Below are positions 1-6,623 of a stretch of 8,670 nucleotides of DNA, piece after piece. The notes under the pieces were generated by a model that saw only the letters and a list, made by a program, of their open reading frames with translations, was not told where the DNA came from and did not search any database. The stretch is from NCBI GenBank assembly GCA_031403315.1, contig JANNTD010000567.1, forward strand, positions 1-8,670, read 5' to 3'. The stretch is from DASYDU01 sp031403315. Lineage in GTDB: Bacteria > Planctomycetota > Planctomycetia > Pirellulales > Lacipirellulaceae. Position 1 is the stretch's first letter. Each line of letters starts with the position of its first letter. A program made the position numbers and the translations under genes.

Positions 1-2
1 CC

Positions 3-230
3 GGCCCTGCCAGCGATCGAGCCGGGGCCAGGCTGATGACCCGTGCGGCTACCCGTTTTCCAGAGGTCGTTGCCGTTCTCGATGTGGGGACGGTGAAGAC
101 GGTGTGTCTGGTTGGCGCGCGTACGATAAGCGGCGCAGCCAATGAAATCGCGTTTAGAATTCTGGGCATTGGCCATCAACTTCACGATCGCCGGCCTCAC
201 GCTCACCGGCGGACGGATTCTGGGGACTAG
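3..230 (+). pseudogene. ftsA: N-terminal fragment of cell-division protein FtsA (alphaproteobacterial type), cut off at a junction
   Basis: This frame is open from the left edge and could start at the ATG at 36 or outside the window. The translation carries VVAVLDVGTVKTVCLVG at 66-116 and FRILGIGHQ at 153-179. DVGT-K-VCL is the phosphate-1 loop of actin-like (ASKHA) ATPases, and the second stretch is the next strand of FtsA, which in Rhizobiales and relatives reads close to FR-LG-GHQ-RSRG. FtsA is the membrane-associated actin homologue that tethers FtsZ at mid-cell. After GHQ (179) similarity stops: the remaining 16 codons (LHDRRPHAHRR...) are the out-of-frame start of the beta-helix gene and end at TAG 228-230. 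Only about 45 of the usual ~400-440 residues remain, so it cannot be functional. Assignment is by motif memory, not a database search; the abrupt end is seen directly. It may be a genuine gene remnant or a chimeric assembly. Confidence 0.72.
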
Positions 231-2103
231 CGAGGACGTGTTTGACACCTCGTCTTCCGGCGGTGCCATCCGCTCGCTCTCCAGTGGCATGCTTTTCATC
301 GATCGATGCATCATTCGAAACAATGAGTTGAGCAACCCTCCTACCAAATTCGGCAGTGGTGGCGGAGTTTTTGCTGTCGGACCGGTGTCACTCATTGCGA
401 GCACTGTGAGCGAGAACCGTGTAGTAAAAGGCAATGGTGGGGGGGTCGTGTCATATCGCGATGTGACGATCACCGACAGCCAGATCATTGGCAACACTAC
501 TTCTATTGTAGGCCGTGGCGGAGGCATCGCCGCAAACGGACACGTGTCGGTCGTCAACAGCACGATCCACGGCAACATCGCCGGACATGGTGGTGGCATT
601 GCTGCCGGACTTTATCGCTCGGGCAACGGCAATGTAACAGTCATCCACAGCTCCATCAGCGAAAATCAGTCCGCTGGCGGTGGAATAGTCACTCCCGGCG
701 CCCTTTATCCCGGCGACCTTGGGGGCGGCGGAATTCTCGCCGGAGGCAACGTGGTGCTGTATGAGAGTGTCGTGAGCCAAAACACGGCACGGGTATTCGG
801 CAGTGGGATTAGTGCCCCCCAGGTAACACTGAAAAACAGCACCGTTCGTGACAACCGCGGAGGACGTGGCGGCGGTATTGCTGCCTTCGACATCACGCTC
901 GTCGAAAGCACCGTCAGCGGCAATAGCGCGGTGGGAATCGGCGGTGGCGTGTGGGCAATACAGTCCGTGACGACGCAGAACAGCACTATCAGCGGGAATT
1001 CGTCCGAAGCTGACGGCGGAGGAATATATGCTACGACTGTCACGATCAACGAAAGCACCATTAGCGGGAACGTAGCCGGCGGGAATGGCGGCGGAATCCG
1101 GGCGTCCAACGGGGCGACCATCAGCCACAGCACTGTGACCAAAAACGGTGCGTTTGACTTTGGAGGCGGGCTGTTAGTCAGGCAAGGCACGGCCCTGCTC
1201 GACCATTCCATCATCGCCGCCAACACGGCACACGACGGAGGCATCGATCTCACCGGTCTGGCTGGTCTTTCGATTATTGCCGAGCATAGTCTGATCGGCT
1301 TCAACGGCGACACGGGGTTGTCACCGGCCCCGGTCGACGCTCCCGACGCCCATGGCAACATCATTGGTGGGCCGAATCAACTCATCAATCCACTGCTCGG
1401 CCCGCTCGCCGACAACGGCGGCCCCACCCTTACCCATGCTTTGTTAGCCGGCAGCCCGGCCATTAACCGTGGCGATCCCGCAGCCGTGGCCGGTGTCGAT
1501 GGCGTGCCGATGCACGATCAGCGCGGCAAGCCGTTCATTCGCATCTTCGGCGGGCGGATCGACATCGGGGCCGTCGAATCTCTGCCGGCCGGCTTCCTGC
1601 CGGGCGATTACAACCACAACGGCGAAGTCGATACGAGCGACTACTCGATGTGGCGCGACTCGATGGGGATGATGGTTGAGCCGGGCACGGGTGCCGACGG
1701 CAATGGCGACGGACTAGTTGACAACCTCGACTATGGCATCTGGAAGAGCAATCTCGGCGCGACGGTCGAGGATCTGCCGCCCGTGCCGTTGGGTGCCGCA
1801 GCGCTGGCGGCGCAGGCAACAAGCAGTGAACAAGTAGTGGCGAATCGCGGCGAACTTGCCACGAACGCTTTAGCGCTTGCGACGACTTCCAACGTGCTGC
1901 GCCGGCGAGTCCGACCATCGCTGCGAACATTGGCTGCTGCGCATGATGATGGCGTCGTTGCTTGGTCGGCGGCTCATCGCAACTCCAGGCGGCACGCCAC
2001 GGAATCCGTCGACAGCGACATTTTCAAGACCTGTGCGACCGAAGAGTCGCCAGCCAACGGCGCATTCGACGCCGTGTTCGACTTGCTGGGCGTTCGCAGT
2101 TAG
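142..2103 (+). CDS. Right-handed beta-helix protein with choice-of-anchor Q and dockerin domains, 5'-truncated
   Basis: Numbered from the ATG at 142 (653 aa). Residues 1-11 (MKSRLEFWALA) come from FtsA-like DNA in another frame, and there is no signal peptide or ribosome-binding site, so the native gene probably began upstream and lost its N-terminus; similarity starts near 175. Residues ~12-365 are about a dozen beta-helix rungs of the form N-S-T-I/V-S-G-N-...-GGG-I, each forming one coil of a right-handed parallel beta-helix. Residues ~365-480 match choice-of-anchor Q proteins: NPLLGPLADNGGPTLTHAL, GSPAINRGD, DQRGKP and DIGAVE. Residues ~487-540 form a type I dockerin with two calcium-loop repeats (GDYNHNGEVDTSDY and DGNGDGLVDNLDY). 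A ~110-residue low-complexity tail ends in DAVFDLLGVRS. The family is secreted or surface-exposed; ligand unknown. The stop overlaps the stop of the convergent TPR gene by 4 bases. Confidence 0.85.
   Translation: MKSRLEFWALAINFTIAGLTLTGGRILGTSEDVFDTSSSGGAIRSLSSGMLFIDRCIIRNNELSNPPTKFGSGGGVFAVGPVSLIASTVSENRVVKGNGGGVVSYRDVTITDSQIIGNTTSIVGRGGGIAANGHVSVVNSTIHGNIAGHGGGIAAGLYRSGNGNVTVIHSSISENQSAGGGIVTPGALYPGDLGGGGILAGGNVVLYESVVSQNTARVFGSGISAPQVTLKNSTVRDNRGGRGGGIAAFDITLVESTVSGNSAVGIGGGVWAIQSVTTQNSTISGNSSEADGGGIYATTVTINESTISGNVAGGNGGGIRASNGATISHSTVTKNGAFDFGGGLLVRQGTALLDHSIIAANTAHDGGIDLTGLAGLSIIAEHSLIGFNGDTGLSPAPVDAPDAHGNIIGGPNQLINPLLGPLADNGGPTLTHALLAGSPAINRGDPAAVAGVDGVPMHDQRGKPFIRIFGGRIDIGAVESLPAGFLPGDYNHNGEVDTSDYSMWRDSMGMMVEPGTGADGNGDGLVDNLDYGIWKSNLGATVEDLPPVPLGAAALAAQATSSEQVVANRGELATNALALATTSNVLRRRVRPSLRTLAAAHDDGVVAWSAAHRNSRRHATESVDSDIFKTCATEESPANGAFDAVFDLLGVRS
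165..183. other. Junction between FtsA-like DNA and beta-helix gene
   Basis: In frame 3 the bases up to 179 read GIGHQ, an FtsA motif. In frame 1 the bases from 175 read INFTIAGLTLTGG, a typical first rung of planctomycete beta-helix proteins. The two coding signals therefore overlap on about GGCCATCAAC (171-180), which fits both reading frames. That is what is expected of a join across a short stretch of identical bases. No inverted repeats, target-site duplication or transposase flank it. Confidence 0.6.
860..1200 (+). repeat. Degenerate tandem coding repeats (beta-helix rungs)
   Basis: Near-identical DNA units recur every ~60-80 bases inside the beta-helix gene: AGCACCGTCAGCGGCAAT (~908), AGCACTATCAGCGGGAAT (~982) and AGCACCATTAGCGGGAAC (~1055), each followed by a glycine-rich GGCGGxGGx block. 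The units are imperfect and keep frame. They reflect the repeated protein fold, and could in principle allow rung number to change by recombination. Confidence 0.7.
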
Positions 2104-4346
2104 TTCATCTGCGACGTATTCGGCCGCTGGGCCGTGCGGTGCATCGGCTGCCGCGAGTTTTGGCCGCCCATCGAACGCTGGCCCGACGACGGCCCGTTCA
2201 TCTGCCGCTGGCCGATTGTCATTGTCGGCCGCATGCGCTGGTGGCTCGCGCTGCGATTGTTTGCCACCACAGCCGCCCTCGATGCGCCGCCGGTGGTCTT
2301 CGCCAACTCGGCGTACTTCGCCGCGTCCGCTTTTTCGCCCAGTTGCTCGTACATCGTCGCCAGATTACCGTAGGGCACGGAGAGCGACTTCTTCGGCAAG
2401 ATGCCGCCTTCGACCGCCTTCTCGACCAGCTCGACGCCGTTGAGCGTCAGGTCGATCGCGTGGTCCTTCTCGCCGATCTGCCAGTAGGTCACGCCCATGC
2501 TCACCAACTCTTCACCATCGTGTTGCGGCGCGAGCAGCGTCGATGCCGGCCGCGGCGCCGCCAACAGCGGCAGCGCTTTGTCGTACCATTGGGCGGCCGT
2601 CTTGTGATCCTGCTTCTGCACGGCGTGAACTACGCCGATGTGAAAGTAAAGCTGCCCTACCAGTTGCTCCGAGTCGTAGACCGCCTGCCGATTCGCGGCG
2701 CCGTCGGCGAGATTCTCGATCGCCAATTGGCCGTAGCGCAAGGCGGCGGCCGGCTGCAGGCGCAAGTGCTCGATACGCACCGCTTGAAAATACACTTGCC
2801 CGAGCTCCCATTGGCAGCGTCGCCGCCAAAGGTCGTCGCTGCATTGTTCGGTAAGGGTGGCGGCTGCTTGCTCGGCTTCCGTAACCCAGGGGCCGGGATC
2901 CCTGCTCGGCTTGAAGCTGGCGAGCGACTCGAGCGATTCCCTGGCCACCAACATCCGCAACTCGACGCTGCCGCCGTCGTGGGCGATCATGTCTTCCGCC
3001 AGGCCCGACGCCCGGCCAATCCATTGCGAGACGCTTGGGAGCTTGTTGTCGTAGTCTTGTCTGGCGATCTGCCGGGCAACGGCCAGGTGGGCCTGGATCA
3101 ACACCTCTTTCGCCGCGCGCCGCTCTTTCACGTTCTTGCTGGTGGCCAGCGAATCGGCCAGCACGATCGCCTTGCTTTCAAAGGGGATCGCCTTGGACGA
3201 AATCTCCGCGTCGCCCAAGGCGGCGAGCTGACCCATCTCATGCAATGCCTGCGCTTTGACGATCGACGACGTCGCTTCGCTGTCGAGCACCGCGCGAACG
3301 CCAAGCGTCGCATCGTCATACTGCCCGAGCGCGATCAATGCCTGGGCTTTGCGCAACTGGTAGGCCGAATTCTCCGGATCGATCTCGCACGCTTCGTCGG
3401 CCGCTCGTTTGGCCTGTTCCGACTGTCCCGTGGCCAGATAGACCTCCGCCAAGAGCCAATGGGCGTGCGCCAGATTCGGATTCAAGACGAGCGCCGTGTT
3501 GAGGTCGTTGATGTTCTGTTCGTAAGGTCCGTGGAGCCGGCTTTCGGCCCGCAACGCGAAGGCGTCGGCGTCGAGCGGTTGGATCACCACGTGCGTCACC
3601 GACGCTTGCGGCGAATTGGTCGTCGCAGCCACCACGTCGGACGGCGGCGCGAACATGAAGAGCACGCCGCGCTCCGGATAGGCCTGGCCCAGCAGCACAC
3701 CTTCGGCGTCGGTCACGGCAACCGCGTCTAGCGTGTCGAGCGAAAGCTGCTTCGCCAAACGCTTCGGTGGCAAACTGCCCTGCAGTTCGATGTTGATCGC
3801 GGCGACCGCATTTTCTCCGATTTCGACTTCGACCGAGCGAAACGGCTCGATCTCGTACGTCAGCACGGAGCCTTCGTCGGTGGATTTAATCCGCTTTGGT
3901 TCGTTCCAAGCGTTGCGCACGTCGCGCTCCGTAGATTTTCCCGGCTGGATGCCGTTGAATTTCGCCGGCTGAGCGTCGAGCTTGGGCGACTCGGTTGCGC
4001 CGGCGAGTGCCGTGCTGAACTTGTCGCCGCCGTTCGCCTCGGTCGAGGCCAGGTCGGCCAGTTCGGGCGTGTGATCCGGGATCTGCGAGATCGGCTCGAG
4101 CTCGTCTGCCTCGGCGCTCTGGTCGGTTGGAATGAGTCCGGGCCGCTTGCTGATGTCGGCTTGGCGCGTGGCCACCAGCACCGAATCCTCGGCTGTGACG
4201 CCGCTGTTCGCATCGTCGGCGCGAGCCACCGAGGGCAGGCCGGTGATTCCTAGACCGGCCGCCACGCTAGCCACGCAAAGCCACTTTCCAATCGCGGCCT
4301 GTGACCGACTGATCCGGCGACAAAACTCATCCATTCGACTGCACAT
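2100..4346 (-). CDS. Exported tetratricopeptide-repeat protein with a BamE-like N-terminal region
   Basis: 748 aa from the second of two adjacent ATGs (4349 and 4346). AAGGGGG lies just upstream and its spacing suits 4346 better; a third ATG at 4334 is too far from it. A basic stretch (RRISRSQ...GK), a hydrophobic segment and PSVARA give a signal peptide cleaved near residue 43, so the protein should act in the periplasm or beyond. Residues ~130-235 (NGIQPGKSTERDVRNAW onward) recall the G-x-x-x-G-x-S/T-x-x-x-V start of SmpA/BamE-like domains; this is inference. TPR-type helical pairs occur at ~270-350, ~508-600 and ~612-685, for example NPNLAHAHWLLAEVYLATG and YGNLATMYEQLGEKADAAKYA. Such repeats bind other proteins. 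The last ~60 residues are rich in Arg, Gln, Met, Ser and Asn and likely disordered. It stands alone, in the same direction as the MnmE-like gene but 290 bases downstream. No enzyme function is visible. Confidence 0.88.
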   Translation of the reverse strand: MCSRMDEFCRRISRSQAAIGKWLCVASVAAGLGITGLPSVARADDANSGVTAEDSVLVATRQADISKRPGLIPTDQSAEADELEPISQIPDHTPELADLASTEANGGDKFSTALAGATESPKLDAQPAKFNGIQPGKSTERDVRNAWNEPKRIKSTDEGSVLTYEIEPFRSVEVEIGENAVAAINIELQGSLPPKRLAKQLSLDTLDAVAVTDAEGVLLGQAYPERGVLFMFAPPSDVVAATTNSPQASVTHVVIQPLDADAFALRAESRLHGPYEQNINDLNTALVLNPNLAHAHWLLAEVYLATGQSEQAKRAADEACEIDPENSAYQLRKAQALIALGQYDDATLGVRAVLDSEATSSIVKAQALHEMGQLAALGDAEISSKAIPFESKAIVLADSLATSKNVKERRAAKEVLIQAHLAVARQIARQDYDNKLPSVSQWIGRASGLAEDMIAHDGGSVELRMLVARESLESLASFKPSRDPGPWVTEAEQAAATLTEQCSDDLWRRRCQWELGQVYFQAVRIEHLRLQPAAALRYGQLAIENLADGAANRQAVYDSEQLVGQLYFHIGVVHAVQKQDHKTAAQWYDKALPLLAAPRPASTLLAPQHDGEELVSMGVTYWQIGEKDHAIDLTLNGVELVEKAVEGGILPKKSLSVPYGNLATMYEQLGEKADAAKYAELAKTTGGASRAAVVANNRSASHQRMRPTMTIGQRQMNGPSSGQRSMGGQNSRQPMHRTAQRPNTSQMN

Positions 4347-4352
4347 CATGTG

Positions 4353-4359
4353 CCCCCTT
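4353..4359 (-). promoter_or_regulatory. Shine-Dalgarno sequence of the TPR gene
   Basis: On the minus strand AAGGGGG stands 3 bases before ATG 4349 and 6 bases before ATG 4346. It is the clearest ribosome-binding site in the window and favours the second ATG as start. Confidence 0.55.
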
Positions 4360-4461
4360 GATCACGCTCAAGTGCCGCCGACGTTGCGGCGCGACTCGAC
4401 GTGTAGCGATTGCCTCAGCAAGAAAAGGTGCGACAACCAAAAATTTCCTGTAATCGCGCAA

Positions 4462-4489
4462 TCCATACTCATCCATCTCATCGGCACAA
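4462..4489 (-). promoter_or_regulatory. Candidate promoter of the TPR gene
   Basis: TTGTGC and TATGGA are separated by 16 bases in the AT-rich part of the intergenic region, which would give a leader of roughly 105-110 bases. Each box matches the sigma-70 consensus only partly, so this is a tentative call. Confidence 0.25.
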
Positions 4490-4622
4490 CTGAAAACTTT
4501 TAGTCAATTTTTTGTCCCGCGAAATGTTGGCGAACGCGCGTCGAGCGACAGCAGTGACGGCAATGAATGCGTCCCATAAAGCCGCGACCGCTGGTCGAGG
4601 AAAAATTCTGGTAGCGGAAGAA

Positions 4623-4636
4623 TTGCCGCGCGGCAA
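4623..4636 (-). terminator. Palindrome directly after the MnmE-like stop, possible weak terminator
   Basis: TTGCCGCGCGGCAA is a perfect 14-base palindrome touching the TAG at 4637-4639. In RNA it can form a 5-bp stem with a 4-base loop. Only TTCTT follows on the minus strand, not a real U-tract, so intrinsic termination is doubtful. Confidence 0.25.
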
Positions 4637-5770
4637 CTACCCAACGAGCGGCCGCAAACTACTCAAGACGGCGGCCGCATCGCGCTGCCGTGCGGCCGCA
4701 AGAGCCGCTTGGAAACACTTGACCTGTTCCGCCGTGAAAGGCACAGCCGCGCCGGCCGCGGGGGGCGTTGGCACGAGCGCCGCGCCGACCGCCGCAACGA
4801 GTTCCGCGATCCCCGCGCCAGTCTCAACACTGGTACGGACACCGAACCGCCGTTTCGCCAACGCTGGCGACGCTGGCAGCAAATCGATCTTATTGAGCAC
4901 TCGGAGCAGGGGCACTCGCGTCGGCACAACGATTTCGCCATCACCCCACGCATCATCCACCAGCAGCACCAAATCCGCGTCCCCGACGGCCGCAGCCGCC
5001 CGTTCGACCCCCGCCGACTCGATTTCATCGCGCGTTTCGCGCAGCCCGGCCGTGTCGGCGAGCTGGATCGGCCAGCCGTCGATCGCGGTGACGGCGGTGA
5101 CCACGTCGCGCGTGGTGCCGGGCAGATCGCACACGATCGCCCGCTGAAAACCGACCAGCGCATTCATGAGGCTGCTCTTGCCGACATTTGGCCGGCCGGC
5201 CAGCACTACCCGCCACGGAGTAGTGAGATGCAGGCCGACGCCGCGCTGGCCGAGGACGGCGTCGAGCGTAGCCGTGGCCGTTTGCCAATCGCTGGCCGCG
5301 ACGGCATCGAGCGCCGCCCGAAGTGCATCGGCCAGCGCGCCGTCGAACTGGTCCAACAACACCGCGGCCGTGCGGGCGGTTGGCGCCTCGGCAAGCGCTA
5401 CCTGGGCGGCGGCGCGAATTGGATCGGCGGCGGTTTCCTGAAGCCAATCCTGCCAGCGGATCGGTTCGCAGCCGCGCTCGCACAGGCGATCGATCACCTC
5501 GCGAATCGCCGCGGCACCGCCATGGCAATGGATTTCGACGCGGTCCTCCGACCGTCGGCAAACCAGCAGCTCCTCTCCGCCCGGCGAACCCCAACGCCCA
5601 ACGAGGACGCGATCCACCGGAAACTCTCGCAACTTCCGGTCATCGCGGCGATGAACACACTTGTCGACGATCTCGACGGCCTCCGGTCCGGCGACGAGCA
5701 GCACCGCAACGGCCGCTCGCCCGGCTGGCGTCAGCTCGATCACGCGTGTTGTCGAGGGCGGCGGAGACAT
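4637..5770 (-). CDS. MnmE/TrmE-like GTPase, short form lacking the C-terminal Cys motif
   Basis: 377 aa from ATG 5770, two bases after the coaX stop (TGA-CG-ATG); true MnmE has about 450. MnmE with MnmG modifies U34 of certain tRNAs, using folate bound by its N-terminal domain and a conserved C-terminal FCIGK cysteine. Here residues ~9-100 resemble that N-terminal domain (TPAGRAAVAVLLVAGPEAVEI; VEIHCHGG at 78-85), but the folate-domain end is shortened and the R-x-F-x-NGK-x-D segment is not recognisable. A helical linker follows. The G domain is complete: G1 GRPNVGKSS 192-200 with the Asn typical of potassium-activated GTPases, G2 DLPGTTRD 215-222, G3 DTAGLRE 239-245, G4 NKID 293-296, G5 SVETGAGI 314-321. 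The protein stops at LRPLVG, with no CIGK in any frame downstream. It is therefore a divergent paralogue or a planctomycete variant; tRNA-modifying activity is doubtful. Confidence 0.85.
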   Translation of the reverse strand: MSPPPSTTRVIELTPAGRAAVAVLLVAGPEAVEIVDKCVHRRDDRKLREFPVDRVLVGRWGSPGGEELLVCRRSEDRVEIHCHGGAAAIREVIDRLCERGCEPIRWQDWLQETAADPIRAAAQVALAEAPTARTAAVLLDQFDGALADALRAALDAVAASDWQTATATLDAVLGQRGVGLHLTTPWRVVLAGRPNVGKSSLMNALVGFQRAIVCDLPGTTRDVVTAVTAIDGWPIQLADTAGLRETRDEIESAGVERAAAAVGDADLVLLVDDAWGDGEIVVPTRVPLLRVLNKIDLLPASPALAKRRFGVRTSVETGAGIAELVAAVGAALVPTPPAAGAAVPFTAEQVKCFQAALAAARQRDAAAVLSSLRPLVG

Positions 5771-5772
5771 CG

Positions 5773-6585
5773 TCAGTTTCCGGCCGCGTCGACAATCGCC
5801 ACGCCCGACAGCACTAAGTGTGGCACGTGACGCAAGTTGAGACTCGCATCCTCGGCAAGCACTTTGGCCACGAGCGGCGAACCGCCACCTGTGATAAACA
5901 CCGCGGGCGGCGACGCGAGCGACTTCGACAATTGGCCCACCAGCTCGCGGACCGCACCCACCGTGCCCCAAAAAATTCCCGACTCGATCGCCGGCACGGT
6001 CGATTTGCCGAGCGGCTGCGGCGGTCGCAGCCAGCGTTCGACGTCGACGTGGGGCAGGGCGTCGGTTTGTTCCTCCAGTGCTCGGGCCGACATGGCGAGG
6101 CCGGGCAGGATCGCCCCGCCGACAAAAGCGCCTACGTCGGTGAGGAGGCAAACCTTCGTCGCGGTGCCCAGGTCGACCACAATCGCCGCGCGATCCACGG
6201 GCCGCAGCCGATCGGCAGCGACCGCTCCCATCAACCGATCCATCCCGACGCGCTCCGGCGCATCGACCTCGACCACCAGCGGAACATCGGCAAATGCAAT
6301 TTGCCGCAGCGCAAACTTGCGGCCCAACTCTTTGCCGAGCGCCGCCACCGCTGCGACGAGCCGCTCGGTCGCGCCGCGATGCACGCTCGAGACGAGCCAC
6401 GCCGCAGCGCCCGGGATCTGTTCATCGCACCATGCCGCGAGTCGCTCGGAATCAAAATCGCCAATCTTGCTGGAGAGCGGCAAATCGAGCGTCGTCGTCG
6501 GCTCCGGCAGTTCGCGCGACCGCACCGCTCGGTCAAAGCGCCCGAGCTTGATCCGGCTGTTGCCAATATCGACGGCAATCAACAT
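5773..6585 (-). CDS. coaX: Type III pantothenate kinase
   Basis: 270 aa, full length for the family. CoaX phosphorylates pantothenate with ATP, the first step of coenzyme A synthesis, in the cytoplasm, and usually works as a dimer with a monovalent cation. Visible motifs: AVDIGNSRIKLG at 4-15 (phosphate-1 loop), ERVGMDRLMGAVAADR at 111-126 with the catalytic-type Asp116, VVDLGTATKV at 136-145 (phosphate-2), GAFVGGAILPGLAMSARAL at 152-170, ALPHVD at 176-181, GIFWGTVGAV at 203-212 and VFITGGGSPLVA at 229-240 (adenosine side). I chose ATG 6585 because MLIAVDIGN is the usual family start; an in-frame ATG at 6609 adds MLSKPATS and has AAGG 14 bases upstream, so it cannot be excluded. The gene follows the choice-of-anchor I gene by 38 (or 14) bases and precedes the MnmE-like gene by 2, which implies one transcript. 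Confidence 0.93.
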   Translation of the reverse strand: MLIAVDIGNSRIKLGRFDRAVRSRELPEPTTTLDLPLSSKIGDFDSERLAAWCDEQIPGAAAWLVSSVHRGATERLVAAVAALGKELGRKFALRQIAFADVPLVVEVDAPERVGMDRLMGAVAADRLRPVDRAAIVVDLGTATKVCLLTDVGAFVGGAILPGLAMSARALEEQTDALPHVDVERWLRPPQPLGKSTVPAIESGIFWGTVGAVRELVGQLSKSLASPPAVFITGGGSPLVAKVLAEDASLNLRHVPHLVLSGVAIVDAAGN

Positions 6586-6623
6586 TGAAGTAGCGGGCTT
6601 GGAAAGCATTTGATCGCGTAATT

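Larger units (their letters stand above)
4350..4636. other. Intergenic region between the MnmE-like gene and the TPR gene
   Basis: These 287 bases hold no credible gene; frames open across it lack codon structure and a start site. The middle (about 4430-4520) is distinctly AT-richer than the surroundings and probably carries the TPR promoter. Minus-strand candidates are TTGTGC (4484-4489), 16 bases, TATGGA (4462-4467), and an isolated TTGACT at 4502-4507 without a good -10. Neither is convincing. Two short palindromes lie next to the MnmE-like stop: one at 4623-4636, and CGACC-GCT-GGTCG at 4585-4597. Confidence 0.45.

Noticed and set aside
705..1364. Proline-rich 219-codon minus-strand frame inside the beta-helix gene
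   Set aside because: The PPP runs are the complement of the glycine-rich GGG rungs; no other coding evidence.
1962..3731. 589-codon open frame on the plus strand opposite the TPR gene
   Set aside because: It is rich in Arg and His, has no domain or signal, and mirrors the codon pattern of the real minus-strand gene; high GC keeps antisense frames open.
4512..5147. 211-codon plus-strand frame in the intergenic region and MnmE-like gene
   Set aside because: Ala/Ser/Thr-rich antisense shadow of the G domain, without ribosome-binding site or homology.
6139..6180. CoaX GTATKVC lacks the Asp often seen in GTATxxD
   Set aside because: Bacillus-type CoaX proteins, as I recall them, also have Tyr-Cys at this place, so the change is within normal family variation.
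5771..6400. In-frame 210-residue N-terminal extension of the MnmE-like protein
   Set aside because: It is Arg/Ala/Gly-rich shadow translation of coaX; the MnmE-like homology begins right after ATG 5770.
5818..6613. Two plus-strand frames of ~256 codons opposite coaX
   Set aside because: CoaX motifs on the minus strand are unmistakable; the plus frames are compositionally biased and have no recognisable features.
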